Shown here: positions 1-6,232 of the stretch, in pieces
Position numbering within the stretch: position 1 is the first letter of the stretch
Layout: each line of letters opens with the position of its first letter
Origin: Minisyncoccota bacterium
GTDB lineage: Bacteria; Patescibacteriota; Minisyncoccia; Phycocordibacterales; CAIJYI01
Length of the DNA stretch: 10,507 nucleotides
Direction: 5' to 3'
Assembly (NCBI GenBank): GCA_023229825.1
Contig: JALNYN010000037.1
Location: 1-10,507 of the forward strand
Made by a program: the position numbers and the translations under genes
The notes under the pieces: model-generated
The model's input: the letters and a program-made list of their open reading frames with translations, nothing else
The model's database searches: none
Told to the model about the DNA's origin: nothing

Positions 1-2
1 TG

Positions 3-92
3 AATCCTTTGAACCTTCTTAAAAAAATTGCTACACTGAAAAAGAAGATTTATGAAATTACAAAAATGGCGCGGAACCGAACGACGGACTAA
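3..92 (+). CDS. possible C-terminal end of an upstream gene (partial)
   Basis: An open frame enters from the left edge and runs 29 codons to TAA at 90-92. The residues are lysine-rich and hydrophobic (it begins NPLNLLKKIATLKKK), which fits an amphipathic C-terminal helix better than random DNA. The + strand terminator at 254-290 would suit a + strand gene ending here and converging on rplY. No family can be named from so little, and 29 open codons can arise by chance, so this is tentative. The stretch 93-160 holds nothing recognisable. Confidence 0.3.
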   Translation, partial: NPLNLLKKIATLKKKIYEITKMARNRTTD

Positions 93-160
93 CGACTTTC
101 AGTAACAGTTTATTATGGCCTATATCGTAGAAAAGTTGGCAGGGTGTGGAAAGAGAAAAG

Positions 161-249
161 GCGAGCTTATAGCTGTTAGCTTATAGGTTATAGACAACTA
201 CTCCGGTATCGAGCGTCTATAACCTATAAGCTAACAGCTATAAGCTCGC
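161..249 (+). repeat. hairpin element E1: perfect 35-bp inverted repeat with heptameric arms
   Basis: Positions 161-195 and 215-249 are exact reverse complements (35 bp) around a 19-nt loop at 196-214. The left arm is four 7-bp units of type GSTKNTA at 165-171, 172-178, 179-185 and 186-192; the second is GCTGTTA. The loop carries ACTCCGG and the stem closes with GAC/GTC. It is homologous to the element at 7391-7475 in inverted orientation. On the minus strand the stem is followed by a pyrimidine-rich run, so it might also help end the rplY transcript. No coding potential is seen. Confidence 0.9.
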
Positions 250-253
250 AAAG

Positions 254-290
254 AAACAACGCTCCGATTTTCATCGAAGCGTTGTTTTTT
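254..290 (+). terminator. intrinsic terminator between convergent transcripts
   Basis: A 10-bp stem (254-263 with 278-287) extends through CGAT/ATCG at 265-268 and 273-276. On the + strand it runs straight into a T tract (285-290). On the minus strand the T run is poorer, so termination there is likely weaker. It lies between the possible + strand gene tail and the end of rplY. Confidence 0.7.
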
Positions 291-299
291 GAATTACAA

Positions 300-938
300 T
301 TATTTCTTCGCCTCTCCTCCATCTTCTTCTTTCTTTCCTTTCTTCTCGACTTCAATAGCGGAGAGATCGGCTGCCGGGGCTTCTTCCACTTCTTCTTCGG
401 CAACGGAGATTGCGGCGACGACTTCTTCCGGTTCAGTGATGAGGTTTACGCCTGACGGAAGTTTCAAATCTTTGGCAAAAATTTGAGAATCCAAACCATC
501 GAGCGCTGAAATATCAACGGCGATCGTGTGAGGCAGGTCCTTCGGAAGAGCTTCAACTTCGATCTCGTGGAGAACTTTCACCAAAATACCGCTCAGGTCC
601 TTCACGGCTTTCGAAACGCCGACGAAATCCAATGGAACGTAAACCTCAACGACCTTTCCTTTTTCAAGAACGTAAAAATCGGCATGAATAACTTCGTTGC
701 GAACGGGATCAAAGGACATGTCTTGGATCAAAACATCGATCTCTTTTTTTCCGGTGTTCAAAGTGATAACGGTTGATTCTCCCGCCTCTTTCCAAGCCTT
801 CAAAAACTCGATCTTGTTCACAGCGATCGGAACCGGTTTTTCCTTCGGACCGTAATAGACGCAAGGCAACAGCCCCTGTTTGCGAAAAACATCGGCGCTT
901 ATCTTAATATCTCGCTCTTGTGTAGTAAGTGTAGACAT
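300..938 (-). CDS. rplY: 50S ribosomal protein L25/general stress protein CTC family
   Basis: This is a two-domain L25/TL5/CTC protein of 212 aa from the chosen start, which binds 5S rRNA in the large subunit. The N-terminal beta-barrel has the family pattern: an R-K-G stretch then CVYYG near residues 26-30, a DP..NEVIHADF block near 77-88, then VPLDF. The C-terminal CTC domain (about 95-180) includes LPKDLPHTIAVDIS. A charged Glu/Lys-rich tail of about 30 residues follows, longer than in many homologues. An in-frame ATG at 947 lies inside the -10 box of a consensus promoter, so the ATG at 938 is preferred; it would sit at or one base after the transcription start, giving a leaderless mRNA. 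The aldolase gene lies just upstream on the same strand with no terminator visible between them. Confidence 0.93.
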   Translation of the reverse strand: MSTLTTQERDIKISADVFRKQGLLPCVYYGPKEKPVPIAVNKIEFLKAWKEAGESTVITLNTGKKEIDVLIQDMSFDPVRNEVIHADFYVLEKGKVVEVYVPLDFVGVSKAVKDLSGILVKVLHEIEVEALPKDLPHTIAVDISALDGLDSQIFAKDLKLPSGVNLITEPEEVVAAISVAEEEVEEAPAADLSAIEVEKKGKKEEDGGEAKK

Positions 939-945
939 GGGCTCC

Positions 946-973
946 ATTATACATAAATCGCAAATAATGTCAA
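946..973 (-). promoter_or_regulatory. consensus sigma-70-type promoter of rplY
   Basis: On the minus strand TTGACA (973-968) and TATAAT (951-946) are separated by 16 bp, and both hexamers match consensus exactly. The predicted start at 939/938 coincides with the ATG at 938. The box overlaps the alternative upstream ATG at 947, which would therefore not be transcribed from this promoter. Confidence 0.85.
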
Positions 974-996
974 AAAGTGATGATCCGGAAATCCAC

Positions 997-1866
997 TTAA
1001 CCGGCGGTGGTAAATACTTTTAACTTATCCTCCACTATTTTTTCCATTTCATAGATCGGATTTTCCATGTAGCTGTATGGCGCTATCTCATTGGGGTTGT
1101 TGACCAGTGAATTTTCCAGCGTATTACGAAACGCTACGCGAAGTTCGGTATTGATATGAATAACAGAGATTCCTACTAGAATGGCTCTCTTAAAGCTATA
1201 ATCGGGGATACCGGAACCTCCATGGAGAACCAAGGGTACGCCGGTTTTTTCTCTTATCTCTTTAACAAGGTCGATATCGATCTCCGGATTTTTGCTATAC
1301 TTGAGCATTCCATGAATATTTCCAACAGCAGGTGCGAGACAATCCACGCCCGTTTCTTTTACGAACTGAGCCGCTTCATCCGATCTCGTCAGCGCCGCCT
1401 TCTGCACGTTGACATCTCCCGGCATCGAATCAAGAAGTTTTGAAGACGAACCGATATAGCCAAGCTCGCCTTCGACAACAATATTCGGATTGACGCTTTT
1501 TGCGTATTCAACGCTTTTTTTCGTTTCCCGTATATTATCCCCGAGCGAAAGTTTTGCGCCGTCGAAGATCACGGCATCATATCCGGCGTCGACCGCCTCC
1601 TTTACCTTCTGAAAAGAATACGTATGATCGGCATTGAGAAAAATCGGATAGTTGAACTCTTCGCGAAGGCTTCGAATAAGCGCGACGCACTGCTTTACCC
1701 CGATGTAGGCCCTCTCTTTTTCAGACGTGCCGATTATAATGGGGACCCGTAAGCGTTGAGCCACGGTAAAAACAGCTTTCAGTCCTTCAAGGTTGGAAAT
1801 ATTGAAGTGCCCGATAGCGGTGTGTTTCTGGTCAGCATTGATGATGTATTGTTTGAGGGTAAGCAT
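997..1866 (-). CDS. class II fructose-bisphosphate aldolase family protein
   Basis: The 289-aa protein has the zinc-dependent class II aldolase TIM-barrel motifs. NADHT carries the catalytic Asp80 and zinc ligand His81, EGELG (133-136) the glutamate region, NIHG supplies His185, and LHGGSGIPD supplies His215. The INTELR phosphate-binding segment is at 239-243. The family cleaves fructose-1,6-bisphosphate, or tagatose-bisphosphate in GatY/KbaY, to triose phosphates in the cytosol. Substrate cannot be settled from sequence, so no symbol is given. The neighbour across the divergent region is a PfkB-family kinase, which fits sugar-phosphate metabolism. The ATG lacks a close Shine-Dalgarno; AAAGGA lies 16 nt upstream (1888-1883). 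No truncation is seen. Confidence 0.92.
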   Translation of the reverse strand: MLTLKQYIINADQKHTAIGHFNISNLEGLKAVFTVAQRLRVPIIIGTSEKERAYIGVKQCVALIRSLREEFNYPIFLNADHTYSFQKVKEAVDAGYDAVIFDGAKLSLGDNIRETKKSVEYAKSVNPNIVVEGELGYIGSSSKLLDSMPGDVNVQKAALTRSDEAAQFVKETGVDCLAPAVGNIHGMLKYSKNPEIDIDLVKEIREKTGVPLVLHGGSGIPDYSFKRAILVGISVIHINTELRVAFRNTLENSLVNNPNEIAPYSYMENPIYEMEKIVEDKLKVFTTAG

Positions 1867-1896
1867 GGGTTTATTTGGTTATTCCTTTATATGGTA

Positions 1897-1926
1897 AGTA
1901 TACCATTGCTGATGTAAAAATGCGAA
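1897..1926 (-). promoter_or_regulatory. probable extended -10 promoter of the aldolase gene
   Basis: On the minus strand TGGTATACT (1905-1897) is an extended -10. A weak -35 TTCGCA (1926-1921) lies 18 bp upstream of the hexamer. The predicted start near 1890 gives a leader of about 24 nt. The -35 match is poor, so the call rests on the extended -10. Confidence 0.5.
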
Positions 1927-1934
1927 ATAAAGAT

Positions 1935-2053
1935 TTAAAAAGTAAAAATGAAAAACTAAAAACGACAATTAAAAAGTAAAAATTAACGCCGACACGCACC
2001 GGACTTTTTAATTTTACCTTGTCGTTTTTAATTTTTCGATTTTCTTTTTTAAT
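1935..2053. repeat. hairpin element E2: A/T-rich imperfect inverted repeat with heptameric arms
   Basis: The left arm is a run of 7-bp units ending in AAAAA (TTAAAAA at 1935-1941, GTAAAAA at 1942-1948, then TG- and CT- versions to 1962). A 6-bp spacer CGACAA follows, then two more units to 1982. The T-rich complement is at 2003-2053. The best-paired core is 12 bp exact: 1957-1968 with 2019-2030. The central segment about 1985-2003 is GC-rich and includes CGACACGCACCGGA. It fills most of the divergent aldolase/pfkB gap (1867-2130). Confidence 0.7.
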
Positions 2054-2083
2054 TAGTAGAGTAGTATATATTTTCTCGAAACA

Positions 2084-2092
2084 TGATATAAT
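2084..2092 (+). promoter_or_regulatory. extended -10 promoter of pfkB
   Basis: TGATATAAT matches the extended -10 consensus exactly (TG, one base, TATAAT). No convincing -35 is found at 16-18 bp, which is usual for extended -10 promoters. The predicted start is near 2099, with a leader of about 31 nt lacking a Shine-Dalgarno. Confidence 0.65.
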
Positions 2093-2130
2093 ATATCCGT
2101 AGAAATTATTTATTAACATTTTTATATTCC

Positions 2131-3126
2131 ATGTCTGATTTTGATTTCGTGGCGATCGGCGATGTCGTGACCGATGCGTTTATTCGCATACAGCAAGCAA
2201 GCGTTTATTACGACGAGAAAGAACACGAGGAAAAACTCGCATTTTCGAACGGAGCGAAGATACCTTACGAATTCGTAAAGATCGTTCCCGCCGTTGGAAA
2301 CAGCGCGAATGCCGCCGTATCCGCAACGCGTCTTGGGCTGAGTACAGCCTTCGTTACCGATCTCGGAGATGACGACCACGGAAAAGAAATTTATCAGACG
2401 CTGAAAGATCAGGGCGTTGAGATCGATTTCGCCTGCGTACATCCGGGAAAGCTTTCGAACTATCATTACGTTCTCTGGTACAAAGCTGAGAGAACCATTC
2501 TCATTAAGCACGAAGAGTATGACAGAAAATTTCCAGACATCGGTTCTCCCAAATGGGTTTATTTGACCTCTCTCGGAGAGAATACGCTGCCCTATCATCA
2601 GGAAATAATGGAACACCTGAAAACTCATCCCGATATCAAACTGGCTTTTCAGCCGGGAACGTTTCAGATCAAAATGGGGACCGAAGCGCTCAAAGAAATA
2701 TATGCGCATTCCGAAGTGTTTTTCTGCAATAAAGAAGAAGCACAGATCATTCTTGGGATCACCGAAGCGCCCTGCCCCGATCTTGCGCGAAAAATGTCGG
2801 AGCTCGGACCGAAGATATCCGTCATTACCGATGGACCAAAAGGAGCCTACGCGTTCGATGCTCGTGCAAATGAAGTTTGGTTCATGCCGCCCTATCCCGA
2901 TCCGGCAGAGCCCTACGATCGGACCGGCGCGGGAGACGCTTTCGCCTCAACCTTTGCCGAATGCCTCGCTCTCGGAAAAACAGTGGAAGAAGCGTTCCTC
3001 TGGGCACCCATTAACTCCATGTCGGTCGTACAGAAGATCGGCGCGCAGGAAGGATTGCTGCATCCGGCAGAGATCGAAGAATGGCTCAGAAAAGCGCCCG
3101 CGGACTATAAACCACGCAAAGTATAA
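2131..3126 (+). CDS. PfkB-family carbohydrate/nucleoside kinase
   Basis: This is a 331-aa ribokinase/PfkB-fold kinase, which phosphorylates a sugar or nucleoside hydroxyl with ATP in the cytosol. It opens with FVAIGDVVTDAF. The N-terminal signature region is VPAVGNSANAAVSATRLGL (52-70), with GN where many members have GG. NKEEA is at 200-204. The C-terminal signature DRTGAGDAF (263-271) holds the anion hole and the catalytic base Asp269. Length is normal for the family. Substrate is not determinable; fructose-6-phosphate, ribose and adenosine are all possible. It has its own promoter, is divergent from the aldolase, and no Shine-Dalgarno precedes the ATG. The stop codon lies inside the arm of hairpin half-element E3, so the final codons RKV-stop are partly element-derived. 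Confidence 0.92.
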   Translation: MSDFDFVAIGDVVTDAFIRIQQASVYYDEKEHEEKLAFSNGAKIPYEFVKIVPAVGNSANAAVSATRLGLSTAFVTDLGDDDHGKEIYQTLKDQGVEIDFACVHPGKLSNYHYVLWYKAERTILIKHEEYDRKFPDIGSPKWVYLTSLGENTLPYHQEIMEHLKTHPDIKLAFQPGTFQIKMGTEALKEIYAHSEVFFCNKEEAQIILGITEAPCPDLARKMSELGPKISVITDGPKGAYAFDARANEVWFMPPYPDPAEPYDRTGAGDAFASTFAECLALGKTVEEAFLWAPINSMSVVQKIGAQEGLLHPAEIEEWLRKAPADYKPRKV

Positions 3127-3157
3127 GGGATTAGTATAAGGAAAAGGTGCGACGGAC
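3121..3157 (-). repeat. half hairpin element E3 (solo arm plus loop core) at the pfkB stop codon
   Basis: Positions 3121-3147 match the left arm of the element at 10389-10455 at 25 of 27 bases (GTATAAG twice, 13 bp apart, then GAAAAGG). The loop-like core GCGACGGACGAC follows. No complementary right arm is present; a terminator hairpin begins at 3170 instead. The TAA of the arm's GTATAAGGG is the pfkB stop (3124-3126). Confidence 0.65.
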
Positions 3158-3169
3158 GACATCATTATA

Positions 3170-3202
3170 AACCCCCGACTCTTCCGAGCCGGGGGTTGGT
3201 TT
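3170..3202. terminator. strong bidirectional terminator between pfkB and the 91-aa gene
   Basis: AACCCCCG (3170-3177) pairs with CGGGGGTT (3190-3197). After one A/C mismatch, CTC/GAG closes a TTCC tetraloop (3182-3185). T-containing tails lie on both strands, and the structure sits between two convergent genes. Confidence 0.8.
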
Positions 3203-3205
3203 ACT

Positions 3206-3481
3206 TCATTTCGGAAGCGTTTCGAACAAGTTGAGGAATACGTACCAGACCGGTTCGCCGTCGGCGCTGCACCACCACTCCCATTCGATACCATTCGTCA
3301 GTTCTTTTTCTTGCTGCTGATCGATCGTGGCGTCGTTGTTGACGTTCGTGATCAACCAATCAAGAAAACGGATCATATCGGAATGTTCATATTCACCGGC
3401 TTCCAGTCTCTCTTTTCTAAGATCTTCAAAAAAATCTTCCACCGGACGCCTTCTCGCCAAGTCCGGAACAACGTGAGTCAT
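3206..3481 (-). CDS. hypothetical acidic 91-aa protein
   Basis: An unrecognised 91-aa soluble protein starting MTHVVPDLARRRPVEDFF. It is rich in Glu/Asp and aromatics, with an EWEWWCSADGEPVWY segment near 66-80 and no predicted membrane span. The start at 3481 is chosen because AGGAGG lies 4 nt upstream; an in-frame ATG at 3502 would put that site inside the gene. It ends in TGA and converges on pfkB across the 3170-3202 terminator, so it is a single-gene unit. Its small size, pattern DFFEDLRKERLE and tryptophan cluster suggest a folded alpha/beta domain, but no function can be assigned. Confidence 0.72.
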   Translation of the reverse strand: MTHVVPDLARRRPVEDFFEDLRKERLEAGEYEHSDMIRFLDWLITNVNNDATIDQQQEKELTNGIEWEWWCSADGEPVWYVFLNLFETLPK

Positions 3482-3485
3482 ATAT

Positions 3486-3491
3486 CCTCCT
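3486..3491 (-). promoter_or_regulatory. Shine-Dalgarno deciding the 91-aa gene start
   Basis: AGGAGG is followed by ATAT and then ATG (3481). It excludes the longer reading from 3502. Confidence 0.75.
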
Positions 3492-3584
3492 TTTTTTAAC
3501 AAATATTCTTACCGATTTTTAACATACCATAAAATAATCTTATAATCCACTATAGAAAAAATGATCCCAAAACAAACGGTGCTA

Positions 3585-3593
3585 TGATATACT
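3585..3593 (+). promoter_or_regulatory. extended -10 promoter of the CDF gene
   Basis: TGATATACT is an extended -10 with one hexamer mismatch. The predicted start near 3600 is only about 3 nt before the ATG at 3603, implying an essentially leaderless mRNA. The -35 region is weak. Confidence 0.6.
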
Positions 3594-3602
3594 GAAGTTA
3601 TC

Positions 3603-5018
3603 ATGAACGCGCAAAATTCAAAAAATAAAAACAAAGAAAATGTTGCCGCAAGTTCCGTACTGGCGGGCTTCGTTCTCACATCCGGAAAATTTGTGATCGG
3701 CCTTATGACCGGCAGTATGGGTATCCTTTCCGAAGCGGCGCATTCCCTCCTCGATATGGGAGCGGCGATCATTACCTATTTTGCCGTGCGTGTTTCCGGA
3801 GAGCCGGCGGATGAGGAACATCACTTCGGACACGGAAAGATCGAGGCCTTCTCCGCCCTTATCGAAACCATATTACTTTTTCTCACGAGCGGCTGGATCA
3901 TCTATGAGGCCCTTGATCGCCTTCTCTCCGGCGATATCGAAGTCGAAGCGACTTGGTATGCCTTCGCCGTCGTTATCGTTTCGATCATTATCGATTGGAG
4001 CCGTTCACGCGCGCTTATGCGCGTGGCAAAAGAAACGGGCAGCCAAGCCCTCGAAGCCGATGCACTTCACTTTCGTACTGATATTTGGAGCTCCGCCGTG
4101 GTTTTCGCCGGCCTTATCTGCGTGCTATATGGAATAAAAGGCGCCGATGCGATCGCCGCGCTTTTTGTCGCATTTATCGTCATGAAAGTGGGATACGACA
4201 TGGGAAAAAGAACTTTTGACGTTCTCATTGATACCGCGCCCGAAGGCATAGCAGAAAAAACCAAAGAAACCCTTTTGAAGATACCGGGCGTTGTCGGAAC
4301 GGAAAATATTCGCGCAAGGATGGTCGGACCGAATGTATACATCGATGCGCTACTCGTTGTCGGCAGAAAATTAAACGCCGAAGCGCTGCACGAATTGATC
4401 GAGAAAGCCAAAGCGGCGATCCATGCGGAACTGCCATCCTCAGAAATATTGATCCACACAAGATCCGTTCAACTTTCGACAGAAACGATCGTCGAGTCGA
4501 TACATATCCTTGGACACAAACACGGTTTTCCTGTTCATCATGTGACTGTGCACACCGAAGAAGGAAAAAAATTTATCAGCTGCGATCTCGAAGTGGCGCG
4601 CACGCTCTCGCTCAAAGAAGCGCACGACCGAGCGACCCATTTTGAGAAACTCATAGCCGAAGAAATCGGTGAGGAAGCGGAAATAAGCACGCATATCGAC
4701 CCGTCGGAAGATCGATCTTTGGAAAGTACCGCGGTCTCAAATAATGAACTTAATAGGATCACTCGAGAGATCAAGACGGTTATGCTCCAAATCCCCATGC
4801 TCTCGGAAGCGCATAATATTCTGGCTCAGCGTGCTGAAAAAAAAGTCACCGTTTCGGTCCACTGTTACGCCGATCCGGAAATGCCGATAGAAGAAGCGCA
4901 TGAATATGCCTCAAGGCTCGAGCATTTGCTCACGGAGAAAGAAGAGCTCCATATCGAGAGAGCAGTGATCCATGTGGAACCTCGCAAAAATGAGTATCGG
5001 GAGGTAAATTATCCGTGA
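3603..5018 (+). CDS. CDF zinc/divalent cation transporter with three tandem cytosolic domains
   Basis: This is a 471-aa cation diffusion facilitator, an inner-membrane proton antiporter that exports divalent metal. About six membrane segments occupy residues 15-205. The transport site reads HxxxD in TM2 (His47, Asp51 in AAHSLLD) and HxxxD in TM5 (His156, Asp160 in HFRTD), an arrangement typical of zinc-type members. HHFGHGKIEAF (73-83) is the family loop motif. Typical family members are about 300 aa. Here the canonical C-terminal dimerisation domain (about 213-288, ending IHTRS) is followed by two more similar segments: about 295-367 ending THIDP and 383-460 ending IHVEP, both with an EAH helix. 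The sequence thus shows a tripled regulatory region. The ATG lacks a Shine-Dalgarno and is nearly leaderless. Metal specificity is inferred, not shown. Confidence 0.93.
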   Translation: MNAQNSKNKNKENVAASSVLAGFVLTSGKFVIGLMTGSMGILSEAAHSLLDMGAAIITYFAVRVSGEPADEEHHFGHGKIEAFSALIETILLFLTSGWIIYEALDRLLSGDIEVEATWYAFAVVIVSIIIDWSRSRALMRVAKETGSQALEADALHFRTDIWSSAVVFAGLICVLYGIKGADAIAALFVAFIVMKVGYDMGKRTFDVLIDTAPEGIAEKTKETLLKIPGVVGTENIRARMVGPNVYIDALLVVGRKLNAEALHELIEKAKAAIHAELPSSEILIHTRSVQLSTETIVESIHILGHKHGFPVHHVTVHTEEGKKFISCDLEVARTLSLKEAHDRATHFEKLIAEEIGEEAEISTHIDPSEDRSLESTAVSNNELNRITREIKTVMLQIPMLSEAHNILAQRAEKKVTVSVHCYADPEMPIEEAHEYASRLEHLLTEKEELHIERAVIHVEPRKNEYREVNYP

Positions 5019-5047
5019 CGGACGGCTATTTTTCACGCTTCGTACTA

Positions 5048-5076
5048 TTGACTTAAATGATGTTACATGGTAGCAT
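5048..5076 (+). promoter_or_regulatory. promoter of the 324-aa duplicated-domain gene
   Basis: TTGACT (5048-5053) and TAGCAT (5071-5076) are 17 bp apart, with TG one base before the -10 (extended). The predicted start near 5083 gives a leader of about 45 nt containing AGGAGG. Confidence 0.6.
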
Positions 5077-5116
5077 AAACAAAGAATAGGAATGTACTTA
5101 TTCAACAACATTTATT

Positions 5117-5122
5117 AGGAGG
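5117..5122 (+). promoter_or_regulatory. Shine-Dalgarno deciding the 324-aa gene start
   Basis: AGGAGG lies 6 nt before the ATG at 5129. A TTG at 5123 is in frame but abuts the site, so ATG is preferred. Confidence 0.8.
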
Positions 5123-5128
5123 TTGGCC

Positions 5129-6103
5129 ATGTACGCCAGCAAACCAATTAGAAGTTACAAGAACAAAAAAGAGGAGGATGGCATTCGTGCTGATTTTCTC
5201 AAAAAACAGGTCTTACTCGGAGTAGTAAGTAAAATGCCTTGGGGTCTCGGTCTCGAGCTCGTCGAACCATGTAATGATATCTTTCCGGAAAAAGATGTCC
5301 GAATGGACGTAAGAAATCCGGATAATCACGCATTAGTGCTGGATGAGATCTGGCTGGTAAGAGTAACCGGTTGGCATAGCATAATCGGAAAAACTTACAA
5401 AGGCCGGGAGATCGTCCACCTTGATGGAGTGCTCATGCGTCCTGCGACGACGGATGACAAAGAAGCAGCGCTTCTGGTCGCTCTTATCAACGAGGAAACA
5501 GAAGACACAATACTTCTCGAGACGGAACATCGACACACAGAAAGATACGAAGCTCATCCTAAAAAGAACGTCCTCCGCGGAGAACTCTCCGTTGAAACGG
5601 TTTGGGAAGCACACAAGCGCTTTCCATGGGGCATGGGTTTTATCACCAGAGAAGAATTTGAAGAAATTCTCTCCGGTTCCTCAAAAACGTTCCGGCTTGA
5701 TCTGAAAGATAAAGACGAACGCGATGCGGTCGAAGGAGAAAAATGGGTGGTATCCGTAACAGGATGGCATCACAAAGACGGAGACCGCGATACGAGAGAG
5801 CGCGAGATCGTTTATATCGAAGGAATGCTCAAAGAAAAGTTCGCCGATAAAGTGGTAAAAACAGAAAGACCGTATCCGAAAAAAAGAGAGGAAGCAAAAG
5901 AACCTTTCTTCGGTCGAGGGGAAGACGACGAATATGCTCCTGTTGTAAAAAAAGGACGTCATCAAGGCCATCAGGTAAAAAAATCTGTTGACCGTCATAA
6001 CGAAGACGAACATCCTTTTAAAAAATCAACATGGGGCGAAAACTTCGACAAATCCCAATTGACAAAGCTCAAGGGAGCTCTCTGTCTTGAACAAGACGAA
6101 TAA
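5129..6103 (+). CDS. hypothetical protein with internal domain duplication (PWGxG...VTGWH...REIV)
   Basis: A 324-aa soluble protein that I do not recognise. Two copies of a domain of about 75 residues are visible. Copy 1 (about 30-103) has PWGLG at 37, VTGWH at 79 and REIVHLDG at 93. Copy 2 (about 158-234) has PWGMG at 166, VTGWH at 210 and REIVYIEG at 225. Spacing is nearly the same (42 and 44 residues, then 14 and 15), which argues for tandem duplication. The linker (104-157) is acidic. The tail (about 240-324) is highly charged, Lys/Arg/His-rich and probably disordered, reminiscent of nucleic-acid-binding tails. There is no signal peptide or membrane span. It has its own promoter, strong Shine-Dalgarno and terminator, so it is a monocistronic unit. 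Function is unknown; an RNA- or DNA-associated role is only a guess from the charge pattern. Confidence 0.82.
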   Translation: MYASKPIRSYKNKKEEDGIRADFLKKQVLLGVVSKMPWGLGLELVEPCNDIFPEKDVRMDVRNPDNHALVLDEIWLVRVTGWHSIIGKTYKGREIVHLDGVLMRPATTDDKEAALLVALINEETEDTILLETEHRHTERYEAHPKKNVLRGELSVETVWEAHKRFPWGMGFITREEFEEILSGSSKTFRLDLKDKDERDAVEGEKWVVSVTGWHHKDGDRDTREREIVYIEGMLKEKFADKVVKTERPYPKKREEAKEPFFGRGEDDEYAPVVKKGRHQGHQVKKSVDRHNEDEHPFKKSTWGENFDKSQLTKLKGALCLEQDE

Positions 6104-6126
6104 AGAAGATCTCTGATCGAACCAAC

Positions 6127-6159
6127 AACCGGCAAAGAGCAAATCTTTGCCGGTTTTTT
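6127..6159 (+). terminator. intrinsic terminator after the 324-aa gene
   Basis: An exact 12-bp stem AACCGGCAAAGA/TCTTTGCCGGTT (6127-6138 with 6144-6155) with a 5-nt loop runs into six Ts (6154-6159). It begins 24 nt after the stop codon. Confidence 0.92.
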
Positions 6160-6167
6160 ATATGGAG

Positions 6168-6196
6168 TTGACTTATTTCTTCGACTGCACCATGAT
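6168..6196 (+). promoter_or_regulatory. possible promoter of the 52-aa gene
   Basis: TTGACT (6168-6173) is followed after 17 bp by CATGAT (4 of 6 matches). The preceding terminator makes a separate promoter necessary unless readthrough occurs. The -10 is weak; GATAGT at 6194-6199 is an alternative. Confidence 0.35.
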
Positions 6197-6221
6197 AGTG
6201 GCAGGACGGTCCTTTCCAAAC

Positions 6222-6229
6222 GGAGGTGA
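6222..6229 (+). promoter_or_regulatory. Shine-Dalgarno of the 52-aa gene
   Basis: GGAGGTGA is an excellent match to the 16S anti-Shine-Dalgarno. The GGAGG core ends 6 nt before the ATG at 6233. Confidence 0.85.
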
Positions 6230-6232
6230 ACC

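Noticed and set aside
161..249. Hairpin elements as a CRISPR array
   Set aside because: The units are 7 bp with no spacers of constant length, arms are palindromic to each other, and no cas gene is present.
161..249. Hairpin elements as integron attC sites or insertion-sequence ends
   Set aside because: No integrase or transposase lies in the window, no attC core-site consensus was recognised and no target-site duplication could be seen. A non-autonomous element remains possible.
1871..2119. 82-aa minus-strand frame upstream of the aldolase
   Set aside because: It translates through hairpin E2 and the promoter region, has no ribosome site and is low-complexity Phe/Lys sequence produced by A/T runs.
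2122..2709. 195-aa open frame on the minus strand
   Set aside because: It is antisense to the well-supported pfkB, has no ribosome site and shows no recognisable family features; it is a shadow frame.
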